A DNA stretch of 64,000 nt from Vitellaria paradoxa. Lineage: Eukaryota > Streptophyta > Magnoliopsida > Ericales > Sapotaceae. Of this stretch, positions 10,341-24,345 are shown piece by piece. Position numbers and translations under genes: made by a program. The DNA lies in contig CM034238.1 in assembly GCA_019916065.1 (NCBI GenBank), positions 23,799,246 through 23,863,245 on the forward strand. Direction: 5' to 3'. The notes beneath the pieces were generated by a model. The model had not been told where the DNA came from, searched no databases, and saw nothing but the letters and a program-made list of their open reading frames with translations. Numbering within the stretch: position 1 is the first letter of the stretch; each line of letters starts with the position of its first letter.

Positions 10341-13300
10341 TACACTGCCAATAAATAATTGCAAAGGCTGTTCTCGAGTAGCAACATCAAAGCTTATCCT
10401 CAAATTTTGAATTCCGGCGAAAGCTGAATTCGAATGTTCCATTGTTCAAATCATTAAGGTTCCGTTTAATTTGTTGTAAAGTTTTAAAAATTTATAAAAA
10501 TTTATAAAAATTATTTATTTTTTATTTCACTGCATGAATTATGAACCACAATTTATCTGACTTTATCTCATTTTTTATTATTTCAAACATACCATAACTT
10601 GTAATTTTGAAATTAGCATGATTTTTCATATTCTTCTTACCTTCAAAAAAAAAAAAAAAAAAAAGGAAAAAAAGGTATGAATTATTAAAGTACCGTATGG
10701 TGGGTTAAAACCAGCATCATAATTTGATAAATAGATGTTTAGCAAAATACCAAATTTTATCACTTTTATACTCAGCAGCAATAATTTACTCAACTAAGAA
10801 GTTACTAAAATTTTTATTGAACACACAAAAGGTTGCTAAAAGTTGATAAAAATTTTATCAAACATGTAAATTATATTAAAAATTATTAAAAATTACTACT
10901 TATTTTTTACCAAATGGACAAAAAATTTCATTTACCAACTTTTGGCCAAAAATGTTAAATGTATTAAAAATTAGACTTCCAAATAGACCCAAAGTATTAA
11001 CTAATATAACCAATGATTAATTATTCTTGATTTAATAATTGATTCAATTCAATACTAGCTCTGAATTAGAGAAATATTATGGTAACATTTCATTTGAAAT
11101 GATATGGTTGAAATTAAGTAACGTATGACTGAAGGACAGGATCAATTATAAATTCTCACATCCTTCATTTTATATAATATAGGAATAAAAATGTTTTTGG
11201 TTCAACATATTCACTAGAATTATTTTTTTTTTTTTTGGGTATTGGGTTTTAATATAAATAGTTGGTGATAGAGTTCGAGTAGGAATTAAGTATTGATTAA
11301 TTTCTCGTGATCAATGATTTAGAAATTAAGAGGATCTTAAGTTTTCAATAGAAAATAAAAAAAATATATTATTGGAGATGATAAAACTCAAAAAAAAAAA
11401 AAAAAAAGATAGATTCGAAAAGTACAAGCACAAGTGGTCATCATGAGAGACAATTTGCATCCAAGCAAACAATTTTCCACATTTGACTGCAGCATCCTCT
11501 AAAGCCTGAAAGTATAGATGAATTTTAAAAAGCATGCTCAGAGAGAGAGAGAGAGAAAGAGAGATAGCGAGAGAGACTTTATAAATGAAAATGATTGGCA
11601 AGTTAAAGGAAGCTTTGGTTACCGAAAACAATGAACCATAGCTAAAAGGTTGTCTGGGACTATTAGAACTGGGAAAGGAAAAAAAGAGAGGTTGTTAGTT
11701 GAGATTAATTATTAATCAAAAGTTGGCATATATATTTATATATGTTTATATATATATATATATATAAAGTAATTGAGTTGCAAATTTTTTGAATATTTCT
11801 GAGGATAAACTTCGTCAGCCAGAAACAAATTGCTTATATGCTTTGAAAAATATAACAGAAGTTCTGTTTTGAATTACAATCATTACTATCTAAAATCCTT
11901 TATTCCAACCTTTGGTTTCCAAGAAAAGCAAAGAAAATAAAGCTCGGAATCCAATGTTTTTCTTTCTTTTTTTTTTTTTTTTTTTCATTTTTGTCTTTGG
12001 AAAATGAAAAGTAGCTCAGCTCAGCTAAGACTTCCAGTTGAGTGTGGTAAAGTTCAAGTTTATAGAAACCATATATAGCTAACGTTTGGACTGCTATATT
12101 CTCTTTTCCACCAAAATGTTTTTGCTAGCCAATAGAAAATAGTGAGACACACTAGCATTTGTACATTGTCATGAAACAAGGTATAATCGATTGATTGATG
12201 CATATAATTAAGTAATGTCTTTCACGAAATATAGGAATAACTAATGAGTGGTGCAACTGAATTTCGGCTTGTAGAAGGGTTTGGGACGCAAGGGGAAACA
12301 AGTGAAAGTGAAACGTTGAGCAGATAGACTCTCGTTTATCTTTTTAATTCAAGAATACTCAGAAAATAATATAGATTTTTTGTGAAAAATAATTATCTAA
12401 TAATAATTTTATTAATTAAAAATCACTTAAAGAGTCTTGTAAACTTACGAAGTTTAATAAAAAAAAACAAAACCTTAATAAAACATAATTAAAATTTGAA
12501 AAAAAAATAACTATTAACCCTAAAAATTCCTATTTTAACACTAATTAAACTAAATAATATATTTTAAAATATATTTAGAAAACATAAATAAATATTCTAA
12601 AGCTAATCATAAATAAATAAACTTGATATCTCTAAATATGATTTTTCGGATAAATATTTAAAACAAATAGGAAACTTCTTGATAAATTCTTAATTATTAC
12701 AATTTTTAGACAGCTTCAGTAGGAATAAGATTAAAAATTTCGTTACTGTATACCGTTGTAATGCTAAAGTTTGTGTAAGTTTAAATTTATGCCAAGCCCT
12801 TGTGAGTTTCTATGTGATCAAAATGGGCAAAAGAAAAAAATAATAACCAAAATAAAAAAGGAAATTCATAATGAGAGGTTTTGGATTGCATCTAATGTTA
12901 GAAACGTTCATTGTTTCATTATATGGGACGAAGACAGAAATGCGGTACATTTTTATTCTAAAATATAAATGCATTTTTTTCTTAATATGACACTTTAGGT
13001 TTTATTTTTTTCATATAAAATTTAAATATATTGATTATTATCATGCAAATTGTTATCAATTTATTATTTTCAAATGTCTTTTCTATTAAAAATATAATAT
13101 AATTATACTTTTTGAATTATTAAATTTAGTTCACAAGAGTGTTATTAAACCACGTTCTGAAAGGTACATAAAACATAGTTTGCCAAAATAGTAGTGACTA
13201 TAGAACAATATATATATATATATATATATTTTTATACAGCAACATTTGGTTGTTATTGGAATCCAATTAATTTTTTAATTCATAAACTATAACAAGATAT

Positions 13301-13500
13301 ATATCTATATGTATATATAGTTAATATACGAAATATCTAGTGGTAAGTTGATATCACTATTTAGATGCTACTAATCTATAAATTATGTTCAACCAAAACA
13401 TACGAGCCTTCTTTAGAAATCTAATGAAATTCTACCTACAATCATTTCTGCAAACAGAGAAGTTTTTAGTTTAATTATTTCTTTTTCAGCTAGGCATTGA
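10341..13500. other. Intergenic AT-rich DNA, no gene seen
   Basis: Contains homopolymer A/T runs (10646-10664, 11222-11236, 11391-11407, 11969-11985), a GA tract near 11540-11572 and AT microsatellites near 11752-11766 and 13208-13229. Nothing coding was identified. Confidence 0.5.
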
Positions 13501-16500
13501 ATATATATAGCCCGTTTGGTACACCAAACTTTAGTGAAAATTTTTTAAAAATCTCTATTACATTTTTATACATTCTTACCTTATCGAAGTTTGAAAAAAA
13601 TTCAATACATTTTAAAAAAAAAGTCGATAACTAGAATTTGGTTAATTAAATAGCAAAAATTTTTTTGCCATTCTTACCATAGACTCTCAAATTATTAAAT
13701 GACACCTACTGTGACTAAATTTTCTGGGGTCTTAGAAACCGTTTTAACGGATTTTCATAATCAACTTCCGTCCAAATAGGTTGTAGAAATTATTTCAACG
13801 CCAACCCACTTCTTGACTTCGTTGAAAGGGACCGCATAGTCCCGTTGGAATGATTCGTTGAACATATTTGGGATTTGAACTGCAGAGGTGCCGGATTCAT
13901 GGAATACAACTAACGAAATGTATTTTCTCTTTTCATCCCAACACACAGGCTACCAATAGACTTGTAAAAAGAAAGAAAACAAACGTTCTCAATCTATTTA
14001 CACTTACTTTGGAAGAAAAACTAGAGAATTTTCAAAACCCAAGACCCATCATGGCCAATATGAGCTTTCAATGACAAAAAATGAAAATAAAAAGTGCAAA
14101 TGAAAGGAAATCCAAAGAAATACCTTTCAATTTGAGCACGAGAAAGACGAACGGTGTGAAACGGTGGCATTTCGAGTCCGATTTGGTCTATAAAGAAGTT
14201 ATAACTGATACAAAATTTTGAATTCGTCCAAACGGCAATCCAATCCATCGGAACGGAAATCCTACTGTTCATCTCCAAAAAATATAGTTTGAGATGTGTA
14301 TACTAAACTCAAAAAGTTTCCCTAAATCACATTTTATTTTATTTTTTATCACTCTAAATACACTCATAGTTGGTAAGTAGAGGCAGTATTACTTATTACT
14401 TTCCCCTATTATTCCATATGATAATTAAGTAGCACTCCCACATCATAAAAAGTAAATGGAAAAAATCAATAGCACATCTAATTAATCATTTTAAACTTGG
14501 AACATTCAACTCAATACAGATAATTTTGGCTGGCAGTGGTTGAGACAGACGGGTGCATCTGGTTCTTCTGTCAAAGAAAGAAATTTTGTCTCTGATCTGA
14601 GAGTGTATATCTATATATCTTGAAAATTGTGATCAAAAGATGTGTCATCAACCCCATTTATATCTTGTGGTCCCTTGTTACACAGTACCATAATTAACGC
14701 TTCCAAACAACACCCCCCTCTCAGTTTTAGAATTGTAGCAAATACTTTCTTTTACCGCAGTAAACAAAATCCAAAAAAGGGTTATTGAATTATTTGACAT
14801 CAAATTTTCATGTAAAATTACAAAAAAGAAAAAAAAAATTCATTGAAGCTATAGGGAACTATTTGAACTTGTGGGAAAGAAATAGAAAGTGTGAGAAAAT
14901 GACAAGGAGAAAAAAATGGAGAGAAAAATAAAAGAAAATGTGTTAAATTTACTTTGATAATTTTCCCTATCCCTTCTCTCCAAACCCAATAATCAAACAA
15001 GGAAAAGAGAAATGTTTTTATTTTTCTTATTTTTTACTTTTCTTCTCCCCAAATCAAATGGATTGTAAGGCTTGGTTCGGTTATGAAAAAATTAATTTTT
15101 AATTTTTTTGTAACTTTTTTCGTTTTATATGACTTTTTTTTCACTAAATTTTAATTTTTTTCTTAGAAGTACTTTTAGCCATGTTAATAGCATTTGCCAA
15201 AAATAAATAAATAAATAAATAAGGGAAAAGAAAAGAACAATTCAAAAAAATTACCCTTGTTTAGATGAAAGCTATTTGTTTGAGTAAAAAAAAAGAATGA
15301 AAAAGCTGTTTTTTTTTATAACTTTACCAAAATGGACATAATTATTTCAATTTTTTTTATGAATGTAATTAACACGTCTGAAAATTATAATTTTTGAAAA
15401 AATTAAATTATAATAAAAAAAAGTCATATCAGACAAAAAAATTAGAAGAAAAAAAAATACAAAATACAAAAAAAAAAAACACTTTTTTTCTTTTTTTCTT
15501 TCCTAGCCGAACGAAGTATAATGATGAGAAAATACTCTTTTTTCTTTTTCTTTTTTTTTTGCCTAGCCAAACGAAGTGTAATGATGAGACAACACACGTA
15601 TTCATGCATGCACCTCTTCATAGTCATATATAATATACATACACACACAATAATGAACCTTCTCTTTGTTGATCCATATGGATTTTGAGTTAAATGGGCT
15701 TTAACCAGCCATGCATGCACTATATTCGAGTGAGAAATATATAGTTTGTGTGCGTAGAAAAGGAACAAAATTTAAAAAATAAAGCTGTCACGAGTAATTA
15801 GCTAGTCGTAGAAGGGACGACAGAGGTGAAGACAAAAAATTAAAGATGGACAAAGGATCTTTTAAGTATGGGGTGCAGTGTGGAATAAAGGCATGGATAA
15901 TGAAGAATAAAGTGGTTCTGGATAACTTAATAAGGATTCACGAGAAGAAAATGTAAAATTCAATGCAACCAGCTGCAGTAGTTATGACATGGGTGTGATG
16001 TAATTACACCTAATATACATATATTACCTATTATGACTCATTTGGTTGGTCAAAAAGTATAATAAAAATAAAAAGATGTGATATAAAAGTGATATGTGTT
16101 AAAATTTAATTAGAAGAAAGTATAAAAAATAATTAAAAATTGGTAAATTTTTGTAAATTTTGGTAGGCCAAACGGAGTTTATATATATCATAGTTATGTA
16201 TAGATATTCCTTTTGTCACAATCATATATATATTGCGAAATTTATTTCATAATAAATGTTACTCCTACCTCAGTTATATTTGTCAAATTACTTGGCCATT
16301 GCACATTAGCGGTGCAGTAGATACGTTCTTAATCTTAGGTCGATTTAAAATATTAGGTAGACACGATATGACCATGATCGCGTGCGCACACACACACATT
16401 AAGAACTCATGCCTTATTTATTTAACCCCCCGAAAACAACTCGTGCCCTATTTTGAATTCAACAAGACATTGTTTGATATTTACAATATTGTATGTCTTT

Positions 16501-17679
16501 GGAGTGTTAAATTTTTTTAAAAAATTTTTAATTTACTCTAATTTTTCTAATTTTTTTATCAATAAAATGTACAACTTTTTCCAATTTTTTTTTTATTTTT
16601 ATCAATTTTTAAATTTTTTTAAATTTTTTGAAAAATATACTAAACAGTCAGTAATTTAAAATTTGATAATTTTTTAATTTTTTTAACAAAATTTGAGACA
16701 TATATATTAAGAACTCATGACCTATTATGAATTCAACAAATTTTAATTGATAAATAAGAAGCTCATTATTATTACGTAATAGTTTTATAATTTGTTTGAA
16801 TAGAATGAAATTGGAAGAAAATAAGAAAAATGAAGAGATTTTAGAATCTTTCACTTGTTATTGAATTTTTTTAAGAAAGGAAAAAAAAAAAGAAATGTAA
16901 AGGACAGTGAGGTAAAAAATTTTGAAATTTTCATTTTCCCAATGGTGACGGAAATAGAGAGAAGAGAAAATTAAATTAATAAAACTCTCAAAATAATATA
17001 TTTACTCATAAAATAAAAAATAAAAAAATAAAAAAAATATACTAAGACTAAATAAATTGACAACCCTTCAAAGGATTTAATGATAAGATAATATATGATT
17101 TCTTTTCTTTTCATTTGTTCTTAACTTACAAACAAAAAGAAAGAAAATTATTATCCTTTATTTCTTAAACTTACCAATAAATAGACAAATAATATTATCA
17201 TTTCTCTTCTTTTTAACTAATATTTTCTTTTCTTTTCTTTTCTTTTCTTTTTCTCGTAAGCTCACAAAAAAAGTCTTAGAGAAATTCAATTTTAATTCAA
17301 TTAAAATTTAATTTCGATTCAATTATAATTCAATCGTTGCCTTATTTGTCTATTATAGTATATACATTCAGGACTGATACACCCATCATTGCTGATATGC
17401 ACGTATTGAAAATTATTCTAGAGTTTAAATATATTAAATAAAATTCGATACACTAATGGTTAAGAATTGCTGTAAAGTTCTACAATAATGGGGGAGGCGA
17501 GGGGAGGGGGGATCTTAATTGTTTTATCTACCCTTTCGCATCAAATTAAATTCAATATCAATTCATTTCATGCCAACGCAGTTACTTCGACGACAAGGTC
17601 TGACAAATTTACCAATGAAAATGACCTCTTCATCTTATTGGTTCCAAGCCATCCAATTTTTGGTGAGCTAATGGTACAC
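13501..17679. other. Intergenic AT-rich DNA, no gene seen
   Basis: Begins with a GCCCGTTTGG sequence at about 13509 that looks like a Tourist-type MITE end. Slightly more complex sequence at 13740-14280 has short open frames on both strands without recognisable homology. Purine/pyrimidine-rich low-complexity DNA dominates 15290-15560 and 16500-17270. Confidence 0.5.
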
Positions 17680-17873
17680 TAACACTCTCTCTCTTACACC
17701 CTTCTTACACTTTACTGGTTATGACGGGTCATGACCAGTATATTCTGTTTAAAATCATCACAACCGTTGGATGTTACTTTCTATGTGCAACTGTGATGAT
17801 TTTCAATTGAACTATATTGATCATGACCCGTCATAACCAGTGGAGTGTAAGAAGAGTGTAAGTTGTAAGTGTA
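17680..17873. mobile_element. MITE with about 70-bp terminal inverted repeats
   Basis: The left arm at 17692-17763 and right arm at 17790-17863 are near-perfect reverse complements, sharing ACTGGTTATGACGGGTCATG and AAAATCATCACA. Only about 26 bp separates them, so the whole element folds into one long hairpin. No protein is encoded. Superfamily unresolved. Confidence 0.85.
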
Positions 17874-17983
17874 GCATTACTATTTTTGGTGACCAATCTC
17901 CTTCCAAAATAAACATAAATAAATAAATAAAATTAAGGTGAAAGCGATAAAATATATATTTATTGATGAGTTATTAATTACTT

Positions 17984-18820
17984 TTACTCCGATTGAAAAT
18001 ATTTCTCTATTAAAATTAATTTAATTTTAAAATAAAAAATTAATTTGATTTGATAAATAAAATTTTATATTTAAAACACATGCTTAAATTTAAGAATTGA
18101 ATTGATTTAAAAAATACTAAATTTAACTATGTTAATAGAAAATAAAAAATATGATAAATATAATATATGAATATGAATTTATCTAATTACTTAGGTGGTT
18201 TAAGAATATAATGAATTCTTATCAAATTCTACTATACTCAGTTTGGAATGGTGAATTTGTTAGGATTTAATTTCATTTGGTGAGAATTCTCACCATTTCT
18301 TATGTTTGGAATTAAAATAAAATTTTGTGAATTGAATTTGATTTCATTTTATAACTTAAATTTTTTAAGATTTTTATATAATTTTAAATCCAATCCAAAA
18401 TAATAAAATTTTATGAGAATTTATTTTTTTCTTAAGACATTTAAGTAATTTGACAAATATTGTCATATATCATATTTTTTTAATTTTCTATTATCATGGT
18501 CAAATTTGATATTTCTTTTAAATTAATTCAATTCAATTCTTAAACTCAAATTATATTCCAAACACAAAATTTTATTTACCAAACCAAACCAAATCAAATC
18601 TTTATTTTAAAATCAAATTAATTATAAGATAAAAATGTTTTCCAATAGAGTGTTAATGTTTTGGATTAAATTTCAAATGATATAAAATTCTCAAATTTTA
18701 AATTATGAAATGAAATGAAATTTAACTCATATGATCTTATTTTAATTCTAAACATAAAAATTAGTGAGAATTCTCATCAAATGAAATTAAATTCTATCAA
18801 ATTCACCATTTGCAATGTAG
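17984..18820. mobile_element. Nested foldback element
   Basis: Two overlapping inverted-repeat pairs are visible. The outer-left arm (17984-18235) pairs with 18415-18660. A second pair, starting GGAATGGTGAATTTG near 18244, joins 18239-18370 with 18680-18820 and shares TTTAATTTCATTTG and GAGAATTCTCA. The second pair looks like the terminal repeats of a roughly 580-bp element whose interior holds an inverted relative of the adjacent left arm. No coding frame. Confidence 0.7.
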
Positions 18821-19008
18821 TGTTATGCTTTTTTAGTAACATCCTTTTTATGACATGTATATAGACACTTAAGATTAATAATTATTATTATTATTTTTTA
18901 AAATAACTCAAGGTGTTTCATCTACCTTGTATGCATTAGTAGCTCTTAGGAAGCAAATCTTACCAATTGAATTACTAATTAATGATTATTTCTAATATGT
19001 TTTGTTTC

Positions 19009-19042
<34 letters not shown>

Positions 19043-20439
19043 AGCTTGATTTATATGAAACAAACAAACTTAAAACATCAACAAATCCCATTTCAGCTTC
19101 AGCCCCTCTTTGACATGCACGTGCACCATGCGTAGCCGTTCAGCAAATGGCAAACTTAAATCAGTTCACTAAAGCAGAATTGCATGCTGATTTACCAAAT
19201 CGAGATCAACAAATCCAGTCGGTTCAAGATTTTAGGAGCGAGTAGTCTTGAGAGAGTTGATAACGTTAATATATATATATATATATATAATGTTTTGGGG
19301 ATTTAATTTATTGCAGTAGCTCAAACATTTGTCTCACTAAGTAAACATATACATGGTAAATGCATATGTATTATTTACTACTTGACCAAATGCGCTTGAT
19401 CTTCTGAACTAAATCCGTTAGGACGGTTACGGTGTCTAACTGTTAATACTCGTAATTAAAATTATATCACATTAATTTCATTAGTGATGTAACATTTAGG
19501 GTAAAATTACGCCAAATTTTAATTTATTTAAACTTATCTTGAACAAATGACTATAGTTTCAAAATTAAATTTACATTTTGTATAGGTTCAAATTCGACTC
19601 TCGAGTAGTTTTAACTTATCAAAATGACATCGTTTTATTCTAAAATATTATAACTTAAAATAAATAGTTTGATTAAACTAAAAATAACGTCGGCGAAAAA
19701 ATAAATAAATAAATAAAGATTATTTGCAATAAATTTTTAGCCGGCTTACAAATATTCGGACCAAACAACTTATGACTTGATTTTAAACGAATCATTAAAA
19801 TAATAAACTTAACTCATTTGATATTACAAATCAAACTCGAGTCGAATCTAATGTAGCGGAGCACAAGCAACTTCCAAATTTATTTGGTTCATGCCTATTT
19901 TCATGTGATACATTCTCAATTATCAACATTGACATGAACGCATGATTCAACTTTTTCTAGTACATGATTTCTTATCTCTTCCAGCTAGGTTGAAGAAAAA
20001 CAAAACAAAGTAGATATATATATAAGTTACATCTTACCACTTGGCAATCAAATATATATACACAATTTTCGTATACTTCTGTTTTAAAAAACAAAAATTC
20101 ATTAAAATCACCCTTTAAATGAAGATTTCAAAAATAGTTGCCGTTGGGGTCTTCAAATTTTTTAAAACTAGGGTGGAGATTATATATCAATCTCTCTCTC
20201 TCTCTCACATTCTCTCTCTCTCTCTACCACCCACATAAGTGTTCCCTAACCTGTCATGTGACGACTCTGAGTATGAAATGCCATTGTCCGCGGTATTCCA
20301 AGGGGACATCGCTGTCATATTGAGTATTCCTCTTGACAACACTACACAACAAGTAAACAAAAGAATAGATGCTATGTCAATAAATTTGAAATTATATACT
20401 GATCGGGGACCTCTGGTGAATTGATAAATACACACACCC

Positions 20440-20471
<32 letters not shown>

Positions 20472-20910
20472 GATGAGTTTTCCCAGAGCAGTAAGCCCAG
20501 CGCGTGAAGGAAAACCCCAGTAGCCAAGCCAACCCATTCTAGGCTAAAGGGTTTAATTATCGTACTCTTCACCTTTTGACCAAATGTTTTTTTTTTTTTG
20601 GTAATTTCTTTTTGACCAAATGTTAACAGTACTGCTAACATATATAATGCGCATAAATGTTGAACAATTCTTACTAAATTATAATTGTAGTGTAGGTTTG
20701 GTTTTTAAACTACTTGACTTTATTAGGTTATTGCAGGAATATTATCAACGAAGACTTCCAGATACAATAAAGTCAAGAGTTTGCTGACAGAAAATCTGAC
20801 CTTTATCATAATTTTTGCCAGAGTTTGTATTAATCTGACAGAATTTCATTTACAATTTATATTTGTTTAAACAAACAGACACTTCTATTCAAACAAAGCC
20901 ATCTAGAAAT
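18821..20910. other. Intergenic DNA, no gene seen
   Basis: Contains AT microsatellites (19009-19034, 20440-20463), a CT tract at 20189-20225 and a T run near 20588. Open frames around 20138-20640 are made largely of these repeats and are not credible proteins. Confidence 0.5.
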
Positions 20911-21056
20911 GGAGTTGTTTGGGGATCATTATTTCTCTATAAATATTTACAAAATTTTACAAAATTTAAAATTTTTTTACCCATAACACAAATTACAAAT
21001 TATGAAATTATAATTCTTATAAATTTATAATAATTTATGCCACACCAAACATCTCC
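20911..21056. mobile_element. Tourist-like MITE with 3-bp duplication
   Basis: Terminal inverted repeats read GGAGTTGTTTGGGG and GGAGATGTTTGGTG, flanked by AAT on both sides (20908-20910 and 21057-21059). The interior is rich in 'aaatttataa' words shared with the other GTTTGG elements here. PIF/Harbinger affiliation is inferred from the ends and the 3-bp duplication. Confidence 0.65.
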
Positions 21057-21098
21057 AATATAAGACATTTAATATTGATTAACTCCTTGATTCCTTTA

Positions 21099-21495
21099 GG
21101 CAATGTTTGTTTGGAGAATAAAATTAGGAGATTGGATAAATAGCTTATCATTTTTTACTAAATTGAATATAGTCCTTTTTTGGTTTGCAATATTACAGTT
21201 CTAGATTGGATTTCATATCTCCTAAAATGGAGGATAAGTAATACCATGAGGGATATGGTATTACTTATACCCTGCCTCTGAATTTGTTTCTCGCTAAATT
21301 TAAGTATTCAAATTTATTTCTTATCACATCTCATATTAAATCATATCTTTTATCCCACTTTATATCTCACCAACTGAACACCAAAAAAATAATCCTACAT
21401 AAAAATTAATCTCATATTATATCCAATCATATATATCGTTTCATGGTATTACTTTTACCCCCATCATGTATCCAATCCCTCAAAACAAACAAAGC
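21099..21495. mobile_element. Tourist-like MITE with TTTA flanks
   Basis: Ends read GGCAATGTTTGTTTGG and, inverted, GCTTTGTTTGTTTTG, each followed inward by GATTGGATA. TTTA flanks both sides (21095-21098 and 21496-21499). About 400 bp, noncoding. A degraded relative with a similar right half appears to lie at about 24970-25300. Confidence 0.65.
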
Positions 21496-22259
21496 TTTAG
21501 TGTATTTATAAATGGGATATGGTTGGACTCGCTAACTCATATAACTCATTATATAATTTAATTAGATCCTTTAAATTATATAATATATTATATAATTAAT
21601 CAAATCTTTAATTCAAGTATAAATATTGAAAATGGAGGTATTATAGGTAGCTGTAGTTGTTATGAACTCATATCTTACTCATTGGACATGCACCCATATT
21701 CTACTCATTATTGCGGTTACATTAGAAATAGATTTATATATATTAATCCAATTATGATTCATTTAACTCTAAATGAGTTTGGATGGATTCTTAACTAGTT
21801 TAAATGATCGAATTTAAATAAATCATGAATTGGAATTGCCACCTCTAATATGCCAACAAAATATTATCTATTATCACGATTTTATGCTGCAATTTTTCTC
21901 ATGCATTCTCGTAATATTCATAATTTTGCATGTCATTTATATCTCAACATATGTTTAATAAACCTTAATCAAGTTTCTTAGTAAGGGGTTAAGCACAATT
22001 TTTTAAAAAGAAACTGTAGCCTAATAATATTTTTAAAAAAATTTTGTAATGGCGAACTGATGATAAGGATTTTTTTTTTTTTCCTTTTTCTTTGTGGTTT
22101 ATTTGCGAGCAAAGATGTTCACATGAAACACAGATGTTTGAGGTTCTCAGGTAGATCTCTGTTATATACGGGCAAGAATTTCCCTAATTATATTAATAAG
22201 TCAATTTCTTGGTTTGAGGAGTGAATTTTTCGTGATCAATTTTTTTTTTTTAATAAGTC

Positions 22260-23472
22260 CATTTCCTCTCTCTTTCTCTCCCCCTCTCTCTCCTTACTCC
22301 GTTTGTCCTATCCACTCTCTGACACACACACACACACTGCTCTCTAAATGGCGTAAACTTGATGCCTAATAGTGCAAGCAAAGCAAGCACCCCACCTTTT
22401 TTTTTTTTTTTTTTAAGTTCTCTCTCTTAAGGCTCATTGTACTGTAACCAAAAAAAAAAAGAGCTGCTTTTTTTTTTTTTCTCTCTCTCTTCTCTTCTCC
22501 TTTTTAGGCCTCACTACTGCTATAAACTCATGCTTAATGCTTCACTAGCAAAACCCGGCTGCAAAACTCTCTCTCGCCTCTTCTCCTCCCTTCTCTCCAT
22601 CACCCACTTGCTCTACCCTTTTTTTTTTTAATTAATCCAAAACCTCTCCAAATGTTGTCTTCTCTCTTACAATTTAATTTGTCTGTTGCTTTGGAAGGTG
22701 TTTAAGCTCAAGCCAAGGCTTTCGGAAAGAAGATTGTGTGTGAGTAATATCTCTTAAGCTGCAGTACTCATCTGTTGATCAAGAAGAACACAATATAGCC
22801 TGTCTTTGTTTTATTTATCAGTAACTCTCTCTCTCTCTCTCTCCCTCTCCCTCTCTCTCGCTCTTTCTCTCTCATGCCATTTTTCTTTGCCTATTATGTC
22901 TGGTTTTTGAGTGCTGACTTCTCTTTCTCCACCAGTGTCAAGATATTGAGATAGAAGAAGGAAAAGAGACACATCCATTTAACTGATATATTAGTTATCT
23001 TGACTAGCTACCACTAATTTGCATTGCAACTGAATTTGCCTGTTTTGTTTCCTTCTTTGAGGTCTTAATTAACTAGGCATTTAAGATCATTTGTTTTAGT
23101 TACCTATCCAAAAAAAAAAAATGATCATTTGTTTTAGTTAATTATAACTCTCTCTCTCTCTCCCCCACCCTCCCCCCAGCAGCTGCAGTTCAATTACACA
23201 AGGCCAAAGTTTCTGTTTATGAATTTCATGGCAGTGGATCATTCAATTCATTTGGTCTGAAAACAAAGGACAATTTTTTTTTCAAGATATATATATATAT
23301 ATATATTATATATATGCTGCTTCCGAAAGAGTGGACAAAATCTCAAGAAAACTCCTAGGAATTTAATCTAATTTAATCATCTGGGGCCTCTAATTCCCCT
23401 GATCCTGTCTTGTTTCCTTCTCTTTTGGTCTCCAAACAGCACAACATAACCAAAAGAGAGTGAGAGAGAGAT
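22260..23472 (+). promoter_or_regulatory. CT-rich promoter/5' leader of the homeodomain gene
   Basis: The 1.2 kb before the start codon holds clustered pyrimidine tracts: CT runs at about 22263-22293, 22479-22499, 22826-22872 and 23148-23164, T runs near 22398 and 22469, and an AT run at 23287-23316. CT/GA tracts in plant homeobox leaders are known targets of BASIC PENTACYSTEINE proteins, so GAGA-type control is a reasonable inference. A pyrimidine-rich stretch ending CTCCAAACAG just before 23440 would serve as a 3' splice site, so a 5' UTR intron is possible; the donor is not fixed. The start codon at 23473 follows a purine-rich GAGAGAGAGAT leader. Confidence 0.5.
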
Positions 23473-24345
23473 ATGGATCTTTCAAGTCAAGAAGAGGAGA
23501 TCCCAATTCCAATTAGCAGTTCGTATGGGCATGGGCGCATGATCCATCATGAACCTACAAGCCACAATCAGATAGTTCCAAATTCAGCAGCAGCAGCCCA
23601 AATCCCTTCCAATGGACCACTATCCACAGCCATGGAGATGGAGGAGCATGTTCCCTACAAAAGAATGATAAAGTACAGAGAATGCCTCAAGAATCACGCA
23701 GCAGCCATGGGAGGGAATGCAACAGATGGGTGTGGTGAGTTCATGCCCAGTGGAGAAGAAGGAACCCTAGAAGCCCTCACCTGCTCAGCCTGCAACTGCC
23801 ACAGAAACTTCCATAGAAAAGAAGTTGAAGGTGAGCTCTCTCCTCGTTGTCATGAGTGTTTCCAGGCCCCACATCTCAACAGAGTTGGGAGGAAACTCAT
23901 TCTGGGCCATTTGGGCCCAGAGTCCCAGGGGTATCCCACTGGGCCCTACATCCCCTCAAGACCAGCACCACCACCGGCCGCCGCCTACCACCACCACCAG
24001 ATGATGATGTCCTATAACACTATGGGGTCCTTCCCTTCTGAGTCTGATGAGCAAGAAGAAGGTGGTGGTGGTGGTGGTGGTTTTGTGGTGGGGAGACCAA
24101 CTCATCATCATCAGGTGGTGAAGAAGAGGTTCAGGACAAAGTTCACCCAGGAACAGAAGGAGAAAATGCTCAACTTTGCTGAGAAAGTTGGGTGGAAATT
24201 TCAGAAGCAAGAGGAAAGCGTGGTGCAACAGTTCTGCCAGGAGATTGGGGTCAAGAGGAGAGTGCTCAAGGTATGGATGCACAACAACAAGCACAATCTA
24301 GCCAAGAAGAACCCCGCCACTGCTGAAAATATCAATCCAATTTAG
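23473..24345 (+). CDS. Zinc-finger homeodomain transcription factor, ZHD3/ZHD4-like
   Basis: This intact 290-residue nuclear DNA-binding protein has no intron in its CDS, as usual for the family. The N-terminus [20 protein letters not shown], with MIHH soon after, resembles the Arabidopsis ZHD3/ZHD4 (HB21/HB31) subgroup. Residues about 68-117 form the ZF-HD dimerisation domain: [14 protein letters not shown], then C87, C104, C107 and C109, ending [10 protein letters not shown] low-complexity linker follows (Pro/Ala, His runs near 173-175 and 211-213, seven Gly at 197-203). Residues about 217-276 form the divergent homeodomain, with recognition helix [11 protein letters not shown] (W268, N271). 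These proteins homo- and heterodimerise through the zinc finger and regulate development and stress genes. No neighbour shares its transcription unit. Family is certain; subgroup is probable. Confidence 0.96.
   Translation: MDLSSQEEEIPIPISSSYGHGRMIHHEPTSHNQIVPNSAAAAQIPSNGPLSTAMEMEEHVPYKRMIKYRECLKNHAAAMGGNATDGCGEFMPSGEEGTLEALTCSACNCHRNFHRKEVEGELSPRCHECFQAPHLNRVGRKLILGHLGPESQGYPTGPYIPSRPAPPPAAAYHHHQMMMSYNTMGSFPSESDEQEEGGGGGGGFVVGRPTHHHQVVKKRFRTKFTQEQKEKMLNFAEKVGWKFQKQEESVVQQFCQEIGVKRRVLKVWMHNNKHNLAKKNPATAENINPI

Noticed and set aside
23956..24294. 112-codon minus-strand frame inside the homeodomain gene
   Set aside because: Antisense shadow of His/Gly-coding repeats in the real gene.
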